Below, piece by piece: positions 36,401 through 48,700 of a DNA stretch of 64,000 nt (position 1 is its first letter; the number at the start of each line of letters is the position of its first letter). Source of the stretch: Brugia malayi (taxonomy: Eukaryota; Nematoda; Chromadorea; Rhabditida; Onchocercidae); assembly GCF_000002995.4 (NCBI RefSeq), contig NW_025062476.1:4583001-4647000 (forward strand), given 5' to 3'. The translations under genes and the position numbers were made by a program. The notes below the pieces were generated by a model. That model saw only the letters and a program-made list of their open reading frames with translations, did no database searches and was not told the origin of the DNA.

Positions 36401-39152
36401 TTGGATATGGTATCGTATAAAGGTCCAGTTGATTTCGACGCGCTATTCAAACGACACTATGAGCATGCAGCGCGATTTTTCGGACTGTTTATGTTGGAAA
36501 GGTTAGAGGTTCTTGCCCCTACTTTTGATAAATCAAATTTGAGACGAATAGACTGTCTACAATGAAGTAGTGTATCTTTGTTTGGTTCAGAGTTCATAGT
36601 AGAATTGTTCATTATGTTTCTAGTTATATGCTTTTCCTGGCTTTTTTTTTCTTTGCCGTTCTTGTTTGTGTTATTTCTTGAGGTATATTTTCACCCCCGT
36701 CTGGTTTTATGGCTGCTGATCATTTGCTAAAATTTTAGCAAATATATCGATTAATCTTTATCGGTCTTGTTCTAAATCCTTCAAAAAAGTTTGATTTCAG
36801 CGCCTTAAATGCTTTGAATGTAATGGACGAGCTATTTTTGGAAAGGGATGAAAGTGCATTCAACTTGATACAAGAGGCAAGACATCAATCCAAGTTTTTT
36901 TTTTTTTCACATCGCTTGGAATAACTTTTCATTCTTATCTCTTTGTTTCAAAGCTGTTCCTCTTTTATTTTAGACATCATGCTGCTTTGCAGAACAAAAA
37001 TTGATTTGAATTATCATTTTAGCTGCTTACAAACCACGTGGGTCATTACGAAAAGGCACTGAAAATGTCGGATAAGCTTTACATTGACAGATTAATGTTT
37101 CTGATCGACTGGGCATCAATATTCGGCATACCATTAAATAACTCAGCAAAATCGATTTTCGTTTTACGAATGCTGATGAATATAGATGTAACGTAAGTAT
37201 ATGCTTCTATTCATGCTTTTGATTGAAATAATCTTTTTAGATTTAATGAATTGATTTGAGTTTAATGTTTATTGTTCTTGTGTAGGAGATCCATATATTT
37301 TCTGCACTACTTTAGTTTTTGTTTTTATTTGACGGTTTTTCATTTACTGATCTTTTCAATTACTTTTAATAGATCGTAATTTAGCCAGTATTCTAATGTG
37401 GTATCAGCTTGCGAGAAAGTTGTTGAGAAATTTGTTGGGGATGATCCGTCGTCAGAAGTCATCTTGCATGTAATTAAATTTAATCTATTGAATTCTTTTG
37501 GGCTTTTATAAAGTTAAATTTACCGCTTTTCGAATGTTTTTTAAAGTTGAAATTCAGTCACTACACATTTATTTATTTTTTATTTTCTTTCAATTTTAGA
37601 CTTTGCAAAGATTTGCTATTTATATTTCTATTTCAGAATACGCATATCCTTTATGAATTGTTTTGTCAAATGGTAGCTGTGATGAGCGATATCGTCAAGA
37701 AAGTTGATCTTTCTTCAATGTAAGCACTCTTCCAAGCAATAAAATAGCCATAAAATGGAATAGGATACATTCGTCAATCACGTTTGATTCGATTATCTTC
37801 AATAAAATCATTTGAGTTATAATTGTTTTTTGTTTGTGAACCTTGAATGTGTAGAGGTAATGGTATAAGTCACTACGTGAGAAAGTCACGTTAAATGTTT
37901 CTAGCAAACAGAGCGGCACTACTCTTTCTACGGACATACAACAGTCGCGTCTGCTCTGTGTTTCGATTCGAATGATGGAGAGAATTGATATGTATGCGAC
38001 TGTGAAGTCTTCCAATCTAGATCAAAAGATGTTTTTCTGTTTGATACATAATGCCCTTCTTATCATTTATGTCATTGTAAGTTGGATCTTTCAAATCTTA
38101 GTTACATTTTTAAATTATCGATTGATTTCAGGGGAGAGCATCGAAATGTTAAAGATTATGTTTTGTTAACTTGTTGCTATGTTTGTAGTGAGTCCGTACA
38201 GTATGTTTACTAAAAGTACTGCAGAGGATAAGTCAGCGTCTCATTGATCATATCGGTTCTGAATTGGATGATAGTATTCTGGCAGACAATGAAAATTTCT
38301 TGAATGAGGAATACAAAGCAATGATTATTCGACTGCACAGGATGGATAATGATGCCTCTGAAAGGGTTAGTGAAACGTATTGGATTCAGTAAATAGAGAG
38401 ATACAATTTAGGTAAATACTAAAGAAAGCGAATTAAGAAACTAGAACTGAATATTCTCTTGTTTCTTTTCCAGTCATAATATGAAAATTTCAAGTTAAAC
38501 ATCCATCGAACTTGCAGACTATCCAGTATGTCATTTCCATATGGAATCAATTGCTATCAAATTCGAACGGTTTACAGAGACTGCCTCGAGTTTATCAGGT
38601 TTTTTTTTTTTTTTTAAAAAAAAACAGCTGTTAACACTTAATAAAACGCAAAAATATATTTTATTCATAATTTTTTTGAGTTGCTGCAGCAATTTTTCAT
38701 AATTTTTAAATATAAATAAATCTGAGATATAATTATCAAATCTACTCATAGATACTTAACAAAGAAGATCCACTGTTTCTACAGAAAACGTTAATCGTTC
38801 AGAAGTCATAACTAACAGATGATAGATATTCTTCCAGTCTGTTTTGTCTTCTGATTCCAGACAGGAATTTATTTTTTAAGAAAAACAGGTTTAGTAAGAT
38901 AGAGATGGGAGTTTGAAGTGCTGTTTTAACCAACATTTCTAGAAAATTTTGGATGCATCGGAGCAGAAAACACTGTCAAATATGCCAGCACCTAAATTGA
39001 ACGTGAAGGCAGGAAATTCAGGGTATGACCTTTTCCGGTTGAGGCAAGCAATGTGTACTAATCTCGAAGTTAAATGCATTGATGATTTGAATATTTTAGT
39101 ACGTACAGTAGTTCAAGGAAAAAGCATTATTGGTAATGCAATTAGTAATTGA
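30451..39152 (+). CDS. ubiquitin carboxyl-terminal hydrolase, USP25/USP28 type
   Basis: Twenty-six exons, 1146 aa: 30451-30534, 30694-30792, 31448-31629, 31880-32039, 32230-32376, 32747-32866, 32964-33101, 33193-33361, 33525-33655, 33741-33958, 34025-34093, 34212-34301, 34603-34676, 34875-35000, 35213-35283, 35405-35660, 36117-36298, 36395-36501, 36801-36876, 37023-37192, 37385-37469, 37637-37719, 37905-38076, 38225-38365, 38518-38598, 38943-39152. This cysteine protease removes ubiquitin from substrates. Visible are a SUMO-interacting motif (VIDLTSDED, about residue 90), a UIM-like AIEESLKDN (123-131), catalytic Cys in GNSCWF (about 168), FPRVIYMDRYLYRNR as in USP25/28, catalytic His in NVGHYWAYI (about 645) and third-residue motif KFNDKSV (about 670). 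The family-typical helical C-terminal half follows. Human USP25 and USP28 are slightly shorter. The intron after 36876 has a GC donor. Exon 1 is the least certain part. Confidence 0.92.
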
Positions 39153-39202
39153 TCAACATAATTTCTCCCTAACAACTCCGGTTTTGAGCTTTTTTTTTCA
39201 CT

Positions 39203-39208
39203 AATAAA
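39203..39208 (+). terminator. poly(A) signal of the USP25/28-like gene
   Basis: AATAAA 51 nt after the stop codon. Confidence 0.6.
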
Positions 39209-40797
39209 TTTGCTATTTTCGTAATTTTTATTCTTTTTAAGGAGTTGAAGTTCTATTAAAGAATCGTGTAATTTTTTTAAGAATTCAGGAAATTAAGAGC
39301 AGTTAGTAGGATCATTGCGCTATATTATTTTATCTTTTTTTTTTTTTTGGTGTATTTATGCTCAAATATGGAAAGTGTAATAATCAGTAATAAGCTGATT
39401 TATATTGCTTTCTTCATTTATATGTAACTATTGATACTAGTGCTCTTATAATAGGGCTATTAAAAAGCTAATATTTAAAGGTTTATTAATTAATGAACTT
39501 TAGGATAAATTAAATTCTGAGCCTTCTTTTGCTGTTTATTGTTTTTGCAATTGTTGTACATTTACCGCTTTTTATCTTCCTGTTTTATAAATCAAGTCGT
39601 CACGTTTCCATAATACTTGAACATGGTAAAAGTAGTTGCTTTGTACACTGTTAATTATAATGCTGAAACAGTGTAAAACTTGATGGATTTTGAGCACACA
39701 TTTTTGATGATATAAACTGAAACTATCATTAAATATCTATTACTCTGCATCCTTTCTCAATTCCGTTATTCCTAATGATATTCATTTGCTGTCAGGAAGC
39801 TAATGTTGCATCAACAATGTATCAGTTTTTTGATTTACGCCTGCTTATTTTATGGCCTTTCATTTTCATATGTACCTTTTCTCAGGTACTAGTACTTGTG
39901 AGGTTTAATTGTGAAGAAAGACTAATTGGTGAAGCTTGCATGCCAGTTGACAGTTGTTTACTTCTTTTATTTGACATATTTCGGTCCCACCTGTGGATCT
40001 CAGTCCCCGGGACGATGTTTTATAAAATGTTTTTTAATGAACTCCAAAGAACATGTTTTCTATTCTAAGGAGTAAGATTTATTTTCATTCATGTTGCCGT
40101 ATTTATGTTGTCTTTCTTATAGTAAGCTGTTCGGTGTTTTTGCATAGCTCTCTGGTACTTGTTTTTCGTTGACGATTTTTTATTCAAATTATTCATCTCT
40201 TACAATTAGCTTAAATTATCCGATTTCATTGGTAAACGCAATTTAGCCTAATGAAGTACTGAAAGCTCACATTGCATCAAACAACGCCACGAAGTACTAC
40301 TGCAGGTTTCTCTCACATTGTCTAGTATCGCTGATTGAATCAGAGCGCTTTTTTACTCTAATATTATTTCTTGATTATCAAGAAAAAGTAAATAATTATA
40401 CTTTATTGAAGTTATTTTGGTTAATTTATGTCAACTACGCGATATCCCTGAACTTCTTTCAGTGAACTGCATAATACTGGAAACAAGTATAAACTGTAGA
40501 AAAATGGAACTCAAATAATCTAACGATTAGGCGGGAGATCAATAACACACATTGTTAATGTGCAGTATAGCGAAGATAGCAATATGCGGAAAATGCCAAC
40601 AAAAATTAGAGCAGAAATGAAATTATTTTGAACAGAGGGGGAAGCAAAAAATAATTTTTGATAATGGACTGTTATCTTTTTATGGGGAACTAGTTAAAAA
40701 AATAGGCTGACGGAGACACGAATTCAGTTCTTTAAAATTCTCGATTTATATCCCAACACTTAAACATAACAGGTTAATGCCAAAATATATCCAAATA
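39209..40797. other. intergenic region between convergent genes
   Basis: AT-rich 3' flanks of the deubiquitinase (+) and the sugar transporter (-). An AATAAA on - at 40407-40402 could end the transporter mRNA. An open frame at 39775-40068 has no phase-compatible link to the deubiquitinase and is not called. Confidence 0.5.
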
Positions 40798-43700
40798 TTA
40801 CAATAAAGGTTGTTTGTCGTCAACTTTGGGTAATATTCCAGCATTCTGCTCTGTACCTTTTGTCTCTGTTTTAAATGTAACATAAGTATAAAGAAGGCTT
40901 CCCATAATGCTGATATTGATACCGATAAAATTGTTCCATCCAAATAAGTAATCGCCTGATGAGAACATTCCAACATAAGTTACAAGTAAATTCTAAAATA
41001 TAAAACTTTGTTTGAAGATAGAAGGAAAAGAAAAAAACACAATTTGATATTAAATTCTGGCAGATAGTGTGGCATAGAGTTTAATTGCAGGAGATTCATC
41101 CATTCATTCATTCATTCATTCATTCAGGATGACAACTTGGAGAGGAAAGGATATAGCTGCAGTTTCCACTGACGTTTAACACCATGCATATGTGATAAAT
41201 GATTTTCATTTGTAGTCTTACCAGTTCATCCGTATTCTGCACGTATAAAGAGTACTCTTTTCATTTTCATACTATGCAAACTTAATTTCCAGAAAATTGA
41301 AATAAATCTCAATTTTTTGCTATTCATTAATTCATGACCAAAAGTCGATTATTTTTTTTTTAATCGATTATTTTACATAGCGGTGATTCATCTATTATAT
41401 AAAACTACGAGATGGTTTAGAAAACTTCTATAATATGAATAAAATAAGTCATCACCGTGTAAAACAATCGACTAAATGAACGCAGGTCTAGCTAGTTAAG
41501 CAGTGAAGGTTCTCTTTCACATAAAAATTCTCAATGCAAATTAGCTAGACATTACATTTTCCAGTTGAAGTTTATTTAGCAGTAAGAGATAAGTGACTCA
41601 AAGCGTTTGAAAAAATATTTTGGGAAAATAACATGCACTCACTTTAATTGGACCAATACATGAAGTGGTAAGGGCACTATTGTGCTGCGTACATAAAATA
41701 ATCGAATAATTGAGTAAGAATCCGCAAAGAAATGAAAACGATAAACAAACAGCTACCCATATAGTCATATTTCCAGCGATTATGTATTGATGCACCTAAA
41801 AAGTAATCAATTATTTTGATTATTTTGAAAGTAATCAATATGTCACTTTAAGCATATGTGAGACACTTCATTTTCCAACTCTTGTTTTCATGTAAGAAAT
41901 TCTATAATAGAAAGAAAAAACATCACTGTTTTCAAGTGTTTCAAACTCAAAATATTTTATGCTTGCTTTAAATTTTCTAAGTTAATTTGCAAGTTAGTCA
42001 GCAGAATGTCATCCAAACCTAAATTTCAAATCATTGAGATTAACTGCAAGAAAAAAACGCAATTAAAAGTAGTAAAAATAATGACAATAATAATACCGAT
42101 AAATTAGCAATAGTGAAAAGGATTGTCCTGCCAGAATGATGCGGTGATAATAAATAATAATAATAACACTGATAATTTAATTAACTAATTAATAATAATA
42201 ATAACAAACAAATCCTGCTGCAAGAGAAAAAACTAAGCCACTTTAAGTTCAATACCTTTTCAAATTCTTGATTTATCCAGGCCAAAACAATCACAGGAAA
42301 AATCATAAACAATGCATTGTAATATAAAATGCCATATTTACCAAACTTCTGAAACAGTCTGATTTTCAGTAAGCCAAAGTACAGGAAAAAAGATACTATA
42401 TATGAAAATGGTTATGTGAGAACAATAAAAACTAAAGTTATACCTTAGCATTAAGCTTTTGTTTTATGTAAACACTATTAGCGGCTGTACAAATGTCGTT
42501 GGTTAAAATCATCGAATATCCCCATATATCAAATGTTAAATCAAACCTGTAAATTGGAAGAATAAATTTTTCTGCAATGCTAATTTTAAACTACAGTAAT
42601 ACAGCAAAACTAAAAGTTATTCCTAGTAAACCAGCGAAATTTTGGGTAATATAATGATATGAATGACTGAATTAATTAATAAATTTAATTTAATACTGAC
42701 AAAGTACTATGCTTAAGGCACATGAAATTCAGCAAAATTTTGCGAAATGGCAACTGTATGAAGTTCTAATTATATAAGAAGCAGAAGAATTTATAATAGA
42801 TGGATTCTTTCATCCCGTAAAACTGAAATTTGAAAATATATAGAATTCTTCGGCTTCTCATTTTTTTCCCTTAAAAGTGAACTTTTAGTTACATTTACTC
42901 GCATAATAATCAAAAGCCCTTCTTGCAATCATCACAAAATACGACCGTAGCAAAAGGATTTACATCGAATTTCATATTCCGCACCAAATAGAACTAATCA
43001 CCTTGCCAAGAAATTTCATAGCAGTAAAACTTCGATGAATCCATAGAAAGTAATATTCTTCAACATTAAATCATGTTTTAAATGAACCAGCGAACAGCTT
43101 AACTGTCACTCTACAGTCATATTATATGGACATTGTAAAAATCAAATAAACTTACACAGCTGCAATCACAGAACCTAAAATCATTAAAGCAACCGAGATT
43201 TTCACCGCATACGATGCCTTCACCCTGTAAAACTGAAAACGTTGGCAATTTGGAAATGTTTCAAGCTTGAACTTTACATCAAATTAACAAATTTAGAAAA
43301 GACATTATCCACAAATTTTTTTTTTTTTGAAGGAAGTCTTCCCCACTTGGATACTGACTGACTCCCAATTAAATTAATAATAAAAACTGAGTACACTAAA
43401 AAACTCGTGTGATAGATGGAATTTTTGTGTGTGTATTACTAAATCAGATCTAAAAGTAAATAAACAATCAGCAGTTAAAATTTTAGACATTTCTGAATAG
43501 AATCCAAAGCTATGATATGAAGATAAAGATAAGTAAGTAGAAACTAACCCAAGTACAACATATTCTAGCACCATTGTCATCAAGATTGAGAATCTACGTA
43601 ACACAGTGAACATCGGAAGACTGGAAATATTGATATAATTTTACATGCAATTTAATACTAAATGAAATTTGCAAGTGAACGATGAAAATATTATGATTTA

Positions 43701-44322
43701 CAAAATGAAAAACATACTTTATCCTCTGTGTACCACCTAGTCCAGATATCAAATTTAGAACATAAAATATTGGCAATGGAAAAACCTGAAAAAAAAAAAT
43801 ACACCCGAATAAAACGGAATTCAAAAATCATTATAACTGTCCAGTTCAATTCACAGAAACTTTTTTTTTTTTTTTTTAATAATTTATTTTGTTGTCTTTA
43901 GTAGTTCTGTGATACTGCACATGTGATTCGACTTACATTAAGCGGAACGGATGAATCAAATGCTGGAACTGAAACGAAATTGCAGAGAGCAGCAAACCAC
44001 AAAACAATAACAGTTGCTGTCATCTGTCCTAATCCAACAATTAAAAATGATGGAAATCTGAACTGAGGAATACATATAATTAGATCATTGATATAAGTGA
44101 AACATTATAATATAAATTCGAAAAAATAAATACATTCTGCAATTACTTGCCTACTTTTAATATAAATAAATAAACAAATAAATATATTTTTTTTAAAGTT
44201 AATGAAATGGTAACAAACCTGAAGTTAGTGAGCAATACTTTATTGATAAAAACAACTAGTACTGAACATACAGCATAAGCTACTGCCGTACTGACACGAA
44301 TTAAAAGCGGTGAATCTTCCAT
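40798..44322 (-). CDS. sqv-7: nucleotide-sugar transporter, SLC35D / SQV-7 family
   Basis: Nine exons, 325 aa, reading leftward: 44322-44219, 44057-43937, 43785-43718, 43620-43549, 43224-43156, 42546-42444, 42348-42256, 41795-41643, 40992-40798; phases agree throughout. It is a Golgi/ER antiporter that carries UDP-sugars (UDP-glucuronic acid, UDP-GalNAc or UDP-Gal in C. elegans SQV-7) into the lumen for glycosaminoglycan synthesis. About ten hydrophobic segments are present. Family motifs include FINKVLLTNFRFPSF, FPLPIFYVLNLISGLGGTQR, LPMFTVLRRFSILMT, NDICTAANSVYIKQKL, KFGKYGILYYNALFMI and HNSALTTSCIGPIKNLLVTY, with a short hydrophilic cytosolic tail. Length is normal for the family. The first in-frame ATG (44322) is used; an acceptor-like TAG lies about 15 nt upstream. 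Paralogy within SLC35D cannot be settled from sequence reading alone. Confidence 0.92.
41096..41126. repeat. (CATT)n microsatellite
   Basis: Seven or so CATT units in the last intron of the sugar-transporter gene. Confidence 0.9.
42144..42208. repeat. (AAT)n-rich tract
   Basis: Two AAT/AATA runs separated by a TTAATTAACTAATTAA segment, in an intron of the sugar-transporter gene. Confidence 0.7.
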
Positions 44323-45393
44323 ATTGGTCGTCAACTATTTATTGCAATTCGTAATGCTTCTCCATAAATCCGAGTAGATTTCAATTCCACACAACTTTTG
44401 AGTTGATTAAATTAATTCCTTATAAGTTTCCCGTCTAATTCTTTTGACAAAATATGATTTATACAAGATGCTCTATCTACAAAAAAGTTGTAATTATTAT
44501 GATTTTATCCCATCGATGAAATATTGGATTAAACGAATTAATCAGAAAAAAAAAAAAAAAAAAAGAACGCTAACAAAAAATTTAAATCCTTCAATTTAAA
44601 TGCAGAGTTATGTACCAGTTAATTGGGAGCAGATCAGATTGTGCGATGTTCCTAAAACCATAATTTTCAGTCTTAAGCTGTATGAAGTTTGTAAATATAT
44701 TTAAAAAATAAAGTCCTTTAGGCGGATAATTTTGAAAGAATGCCAAGTGTTAAGATTTGCAAGAAAAAATCTCAAGCACATACTTTAATTTTCTGGAACA
44801 CAGTACACATTTTCAAATCATGGTAAACAAGTTTATAATTTAATACATAAAAACATAGGAAAACAACATGACGTAGCATTTTTAAAATACAACTGACTAA
44901 ATTCATGAAATAAATAGATTTTATAAACGATGAAAAAACAAATACACCGAAATACAGTAAGGTATGTAAAAAGCACTATCACGCAGTCAGGTGAAACTGA
45001 AATTCATAATTTAAAAGAAAACTCGAAATAATAGCATTTTGTTGAAACTGAAAGACTCGAAAATGCAAATGTTATAAAATGAAAAAAAAAACACAATTTC
45101 AAAATAAGTAATCCAATTGAAAATATTTAGAACAGAAAATCCAAAACCTTGAATTCTTTACTTCGTAGTTGGCAAGTTGCACAGCAAGATTCTCTGAGTC
45201 AAGCTAGTTGAGGAACTATTGATAGCATCACCAGAAATTTTTAATAAATTTAGAGTACTTAGAATAGCTTGAAAAGTACTATAAATTGGCTAAATTAATA
45301 CACCACAAAAAGATATCGTTTGAATGTATGTATTTTCAACAATTGCCTCAAGAAATTCAGAGCAGTAACAATGTAAAACGAAAACAATGACAT
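44323..45393. other. intergenic region: sugar-transporter promoter and DENND5 downstream flank
   Basis: AT-rich with no exon. It lies between the 3' end of the DENND5-like gene and the 5' end of the sugar transporter, both on -. Confidence 0.5.
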
Positions 45394-45399
45394 TTTATT
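45394..45399 (-). terminator. candidate poly(A) signal of the DENND5-like gene
   Basis: AATAAA on - about 370 nt after the stop codon at 45771. Confidence 0.4.
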
Positions 45400-45770
45400 T
45401 CTTTCAGTCGATGCGTATGGTTAAAATGCTATTTAAAATAGCTATTCCTAAAAGTAAATATAATATTTAATCGTTATAGAATCGATCATCCTTATAAATA
45501 TGCCAAACTTAGACTTTGAGGTCAAATTACATCAAAGTCTAAGTCAATTATTTTTTAAATATAGATTAGAACATGGAAAGCAAAGTCGAAAAGCTTTAAA
45601 GTTATAATCGCTTTAGCTGGTAGAATGATCTGACATTTTCTCTTTTCAGTCTTTAAAACACGACTGAAGATGTACATTACAATTAAGTCTTAAAGTAATA
45701 CCTGAATCAAACAAGGAAACAAAAAGACAAATAAAGAAAATCAAACGGATTTTAGTGACAAAATCTGAAG

Positions 45771-48700
45771 TCACTCTATACCATATGTGAGTGATTTTTC
45801 CAGGACAAATTGGAATTCATTAAGTGAACTAATCAATTTTGATAAGTAGTTTAAATAATGCGGTGTTCGCAGAAAAGATGGCTCTTCGTACATCTGCGAA
45901 GTTATCGGAGTCCAAGCCATCAATGGCAACAATCCCGACAGTATATGATCTCTGAAAAAAACTTGTAAGTTGTTTCCGGACTTAACTTTTATGCAGCATC
46001 TTTAGCGAAAAAGAAAGCTATATGCTCAGTTTCTGATTATGAAAGACTGAAAATGATTATTAGCAGCAAAATGATTTACCGAACAGCAATTAAAATGAAT
46101 AACTGGAATTTGCCATCTTTTCCCAGAAAAGTATTGGAAGAAATGCGGCGAACAAGGCGACATGCTTGAATGACAAGAGAACGTTGCTCCTGAGTCAGCT
46201 TATTTTCATCTCCCATATGTACTAGATTCCAAAACCAGATGCAAACCTTCTCTGAAACAATAATAAATTAGAAGATATAGTATTCAAGACCATATCATCA
46301 AGATGATACTTAAATCAAGATGCAAAATGAATTCGTTTAGCAAAGTAAAATAATGATCTAAAATGATATAAAATAAAATCTGAAATTCATCTGAAATTTT
46401 ATTATAATTTCATGATACTTACCAATGTAATCCCATGGGTAGTATGAACGAAAAAGACGAGACGACCAAATGGAATCCTGACGGCCATACGTGAAAACAA
46501 CAACCATTACGCTTACGAAACCCTTCCCTGGCGCGCAAAGTAACTGTGTCAATTCGCCACGACTACGACCTTCCGTATTAATGTAGAAGTACTTCACTAA
46601 CGCGTTCACTGCTTCTCCAAGCTGCTGCTGAATTTCTGTCAAATGTGCACCTGCAAAGTCATACACTTTTGCATCTAGAAATAAAGTGGATTTTGAATAT
46701 TTTTGCAATTTGACATTTGCAACCTCTATCAAAACTCATTTTGTGATCCATCTATAAAATAAACAGTTAACTTTCCGCTTCCATATAATTGTAAACTGCT
46801 AAAACAATAATTGAAAAATAATGAAAGCTTAAAATGCTACTTGATGATTTATGATTTGATATTTCAGATCGGCTGGTGCTTGGTGATCGGGACCTAGGAG
46901 GAGATCGACTTTTCAAATTAGCTTTAATAATACGTTCAGCAGAATATTCTTCGATTAATATTTCGTTAGGAGCAATCTAAAATAGGAGCAATCTAAAACC
47001 AAAAAATTCTGTAAATTCAACTGATAAAAATTTGTCTGATAAATTCTTACTGTTTTGATAAAAAGGTATCTTGTGTAAGTAAAAATATATAGTTCAAATC
47101 CGGCTACTTTAGTTTAAAATTCTCAATTAATCGTTAGAATTAAAAACAATTATAACTTCTAACGGTTACATTCACTGACAAAACACTTTCAGTGACAAAC
47201 ACACCTGTGGTTCCTTTTCGGCAACAAGCAATCTCTCTAGAGAGTCATCATCAATTCCTTTACCAAACCAGCGACCACAGTTAAAGCGATAACTCTGTCC
47301 TGTTATTTCATTTCGTACCAATATCTACAGCGAAATTTAAGTTACATAAACAAATTTCATGGAAACACATCTTCTGGAAATTCTTAATGTAGTCAGATGC
47401 AAAAAATAGAAAATTGTAAAGATATCTGTCACATCATTGTTTCCTTGAAAATTGCAAAAAAAAAGTATCACGAACATAATCAAGAAACCACTTCGGAGAT
47501 GTCCCATTAGAAACATTTAAATTACCATGCCCAATTCTTAACGTTGACAGTATACCAAGATTTTTATGCTAAAAAAATTTTGCGATAAGCTTTTCTCAGT
47601 GAAGGACATCATTAAAAAGATTTAGTTTACAAGTAAAATTATTAAAACTAAATGAAATTTGAACCATATAACATTTATTGTTAAATTTCATCTGCCTTAA
47701 AAAGTCGAAAATATGATACCATTCAAAATACAACTTTAGCTAACCATAATATCAAAAATAAAGATCTGCAGTAGAATAACCATGTATGCTTACATCGAAT
47801 GTGAAATCGAATATGCCCTGTTTTAGTTCGATTGGAGCCGTTGAGCACAACGATCCCGTGATAATCACCCATACAGGCCATGAAATAACTGGACGTGAAT
47901 TTCGACTAACCAACAAAACATGGTACTGCATTTCTGGAATGACGAAAAAATAAGAAAATACTGTATGAACAACGTTCCAAAACTAATGATGGTATTACGG
48001 AAGTCATAATATTTTTTCTTTTGAGCATTAATTTTCGCCTAGTGACATGAGTCTACAAAGATACCATTCAAAATACAACTAAACAAAAAATCCAGATAAA
48101 GTCCAGGTTAAAAATAATATGAAATGCGTTCTGAGACCATCAGGAGTTTAAAAAATCAGTAAGATAGTTAGTCAGAAATATTATTTTCATTGTTATTCGA
48201 TTACTGCCGCTATTCGAATAAAATAATCAAGATGATTCCTTGGTCTTAGAACATTCGACAATCACGCAATCTTCCTAATAATTAAAGCTTATCCTTGATT
48301 AAATTTATAGTATCTATAAATGCATACGAGTCCTAAAAAAAATAGTGAAAGTATGAGCAAATGACTTGTTTTCTTGAATGAGTTGGTAAAACAGTTAAAT
48401 TCAGCTGCATTTAGTGATAACACGTGATATAAGAATTGCTCCTTTTCGTCGTCGCACCGTAAAAAGGCATATCGTTTATATAACTGCCTAAAAACAAACT
48501 CATTATGACTGAATCAGAATTAATTATTCCTCAATAAAATTCCCTCTACGTAAAAACATTTCCACTACTCCGCTTCGTCAATTTAATAAATACTTTAACA
48601 GCAAAGCAGAATTCTGATTTTTAAAGATAGAATGAATCACATGTCATTTTTGTTTTATAAACAATTCATTTTCGTCGGTCAACAAGAATATAGCAATGAG

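Noticed and set aside
39775..40068. Open frame on + downstream of the deubiquitinase, after a CAG acceptor
   Set aside because: No phase-compatible donor from the last USP exon (joining gives immediate stops), and the translation is hydrophobic AT-driven sequence without a motif.
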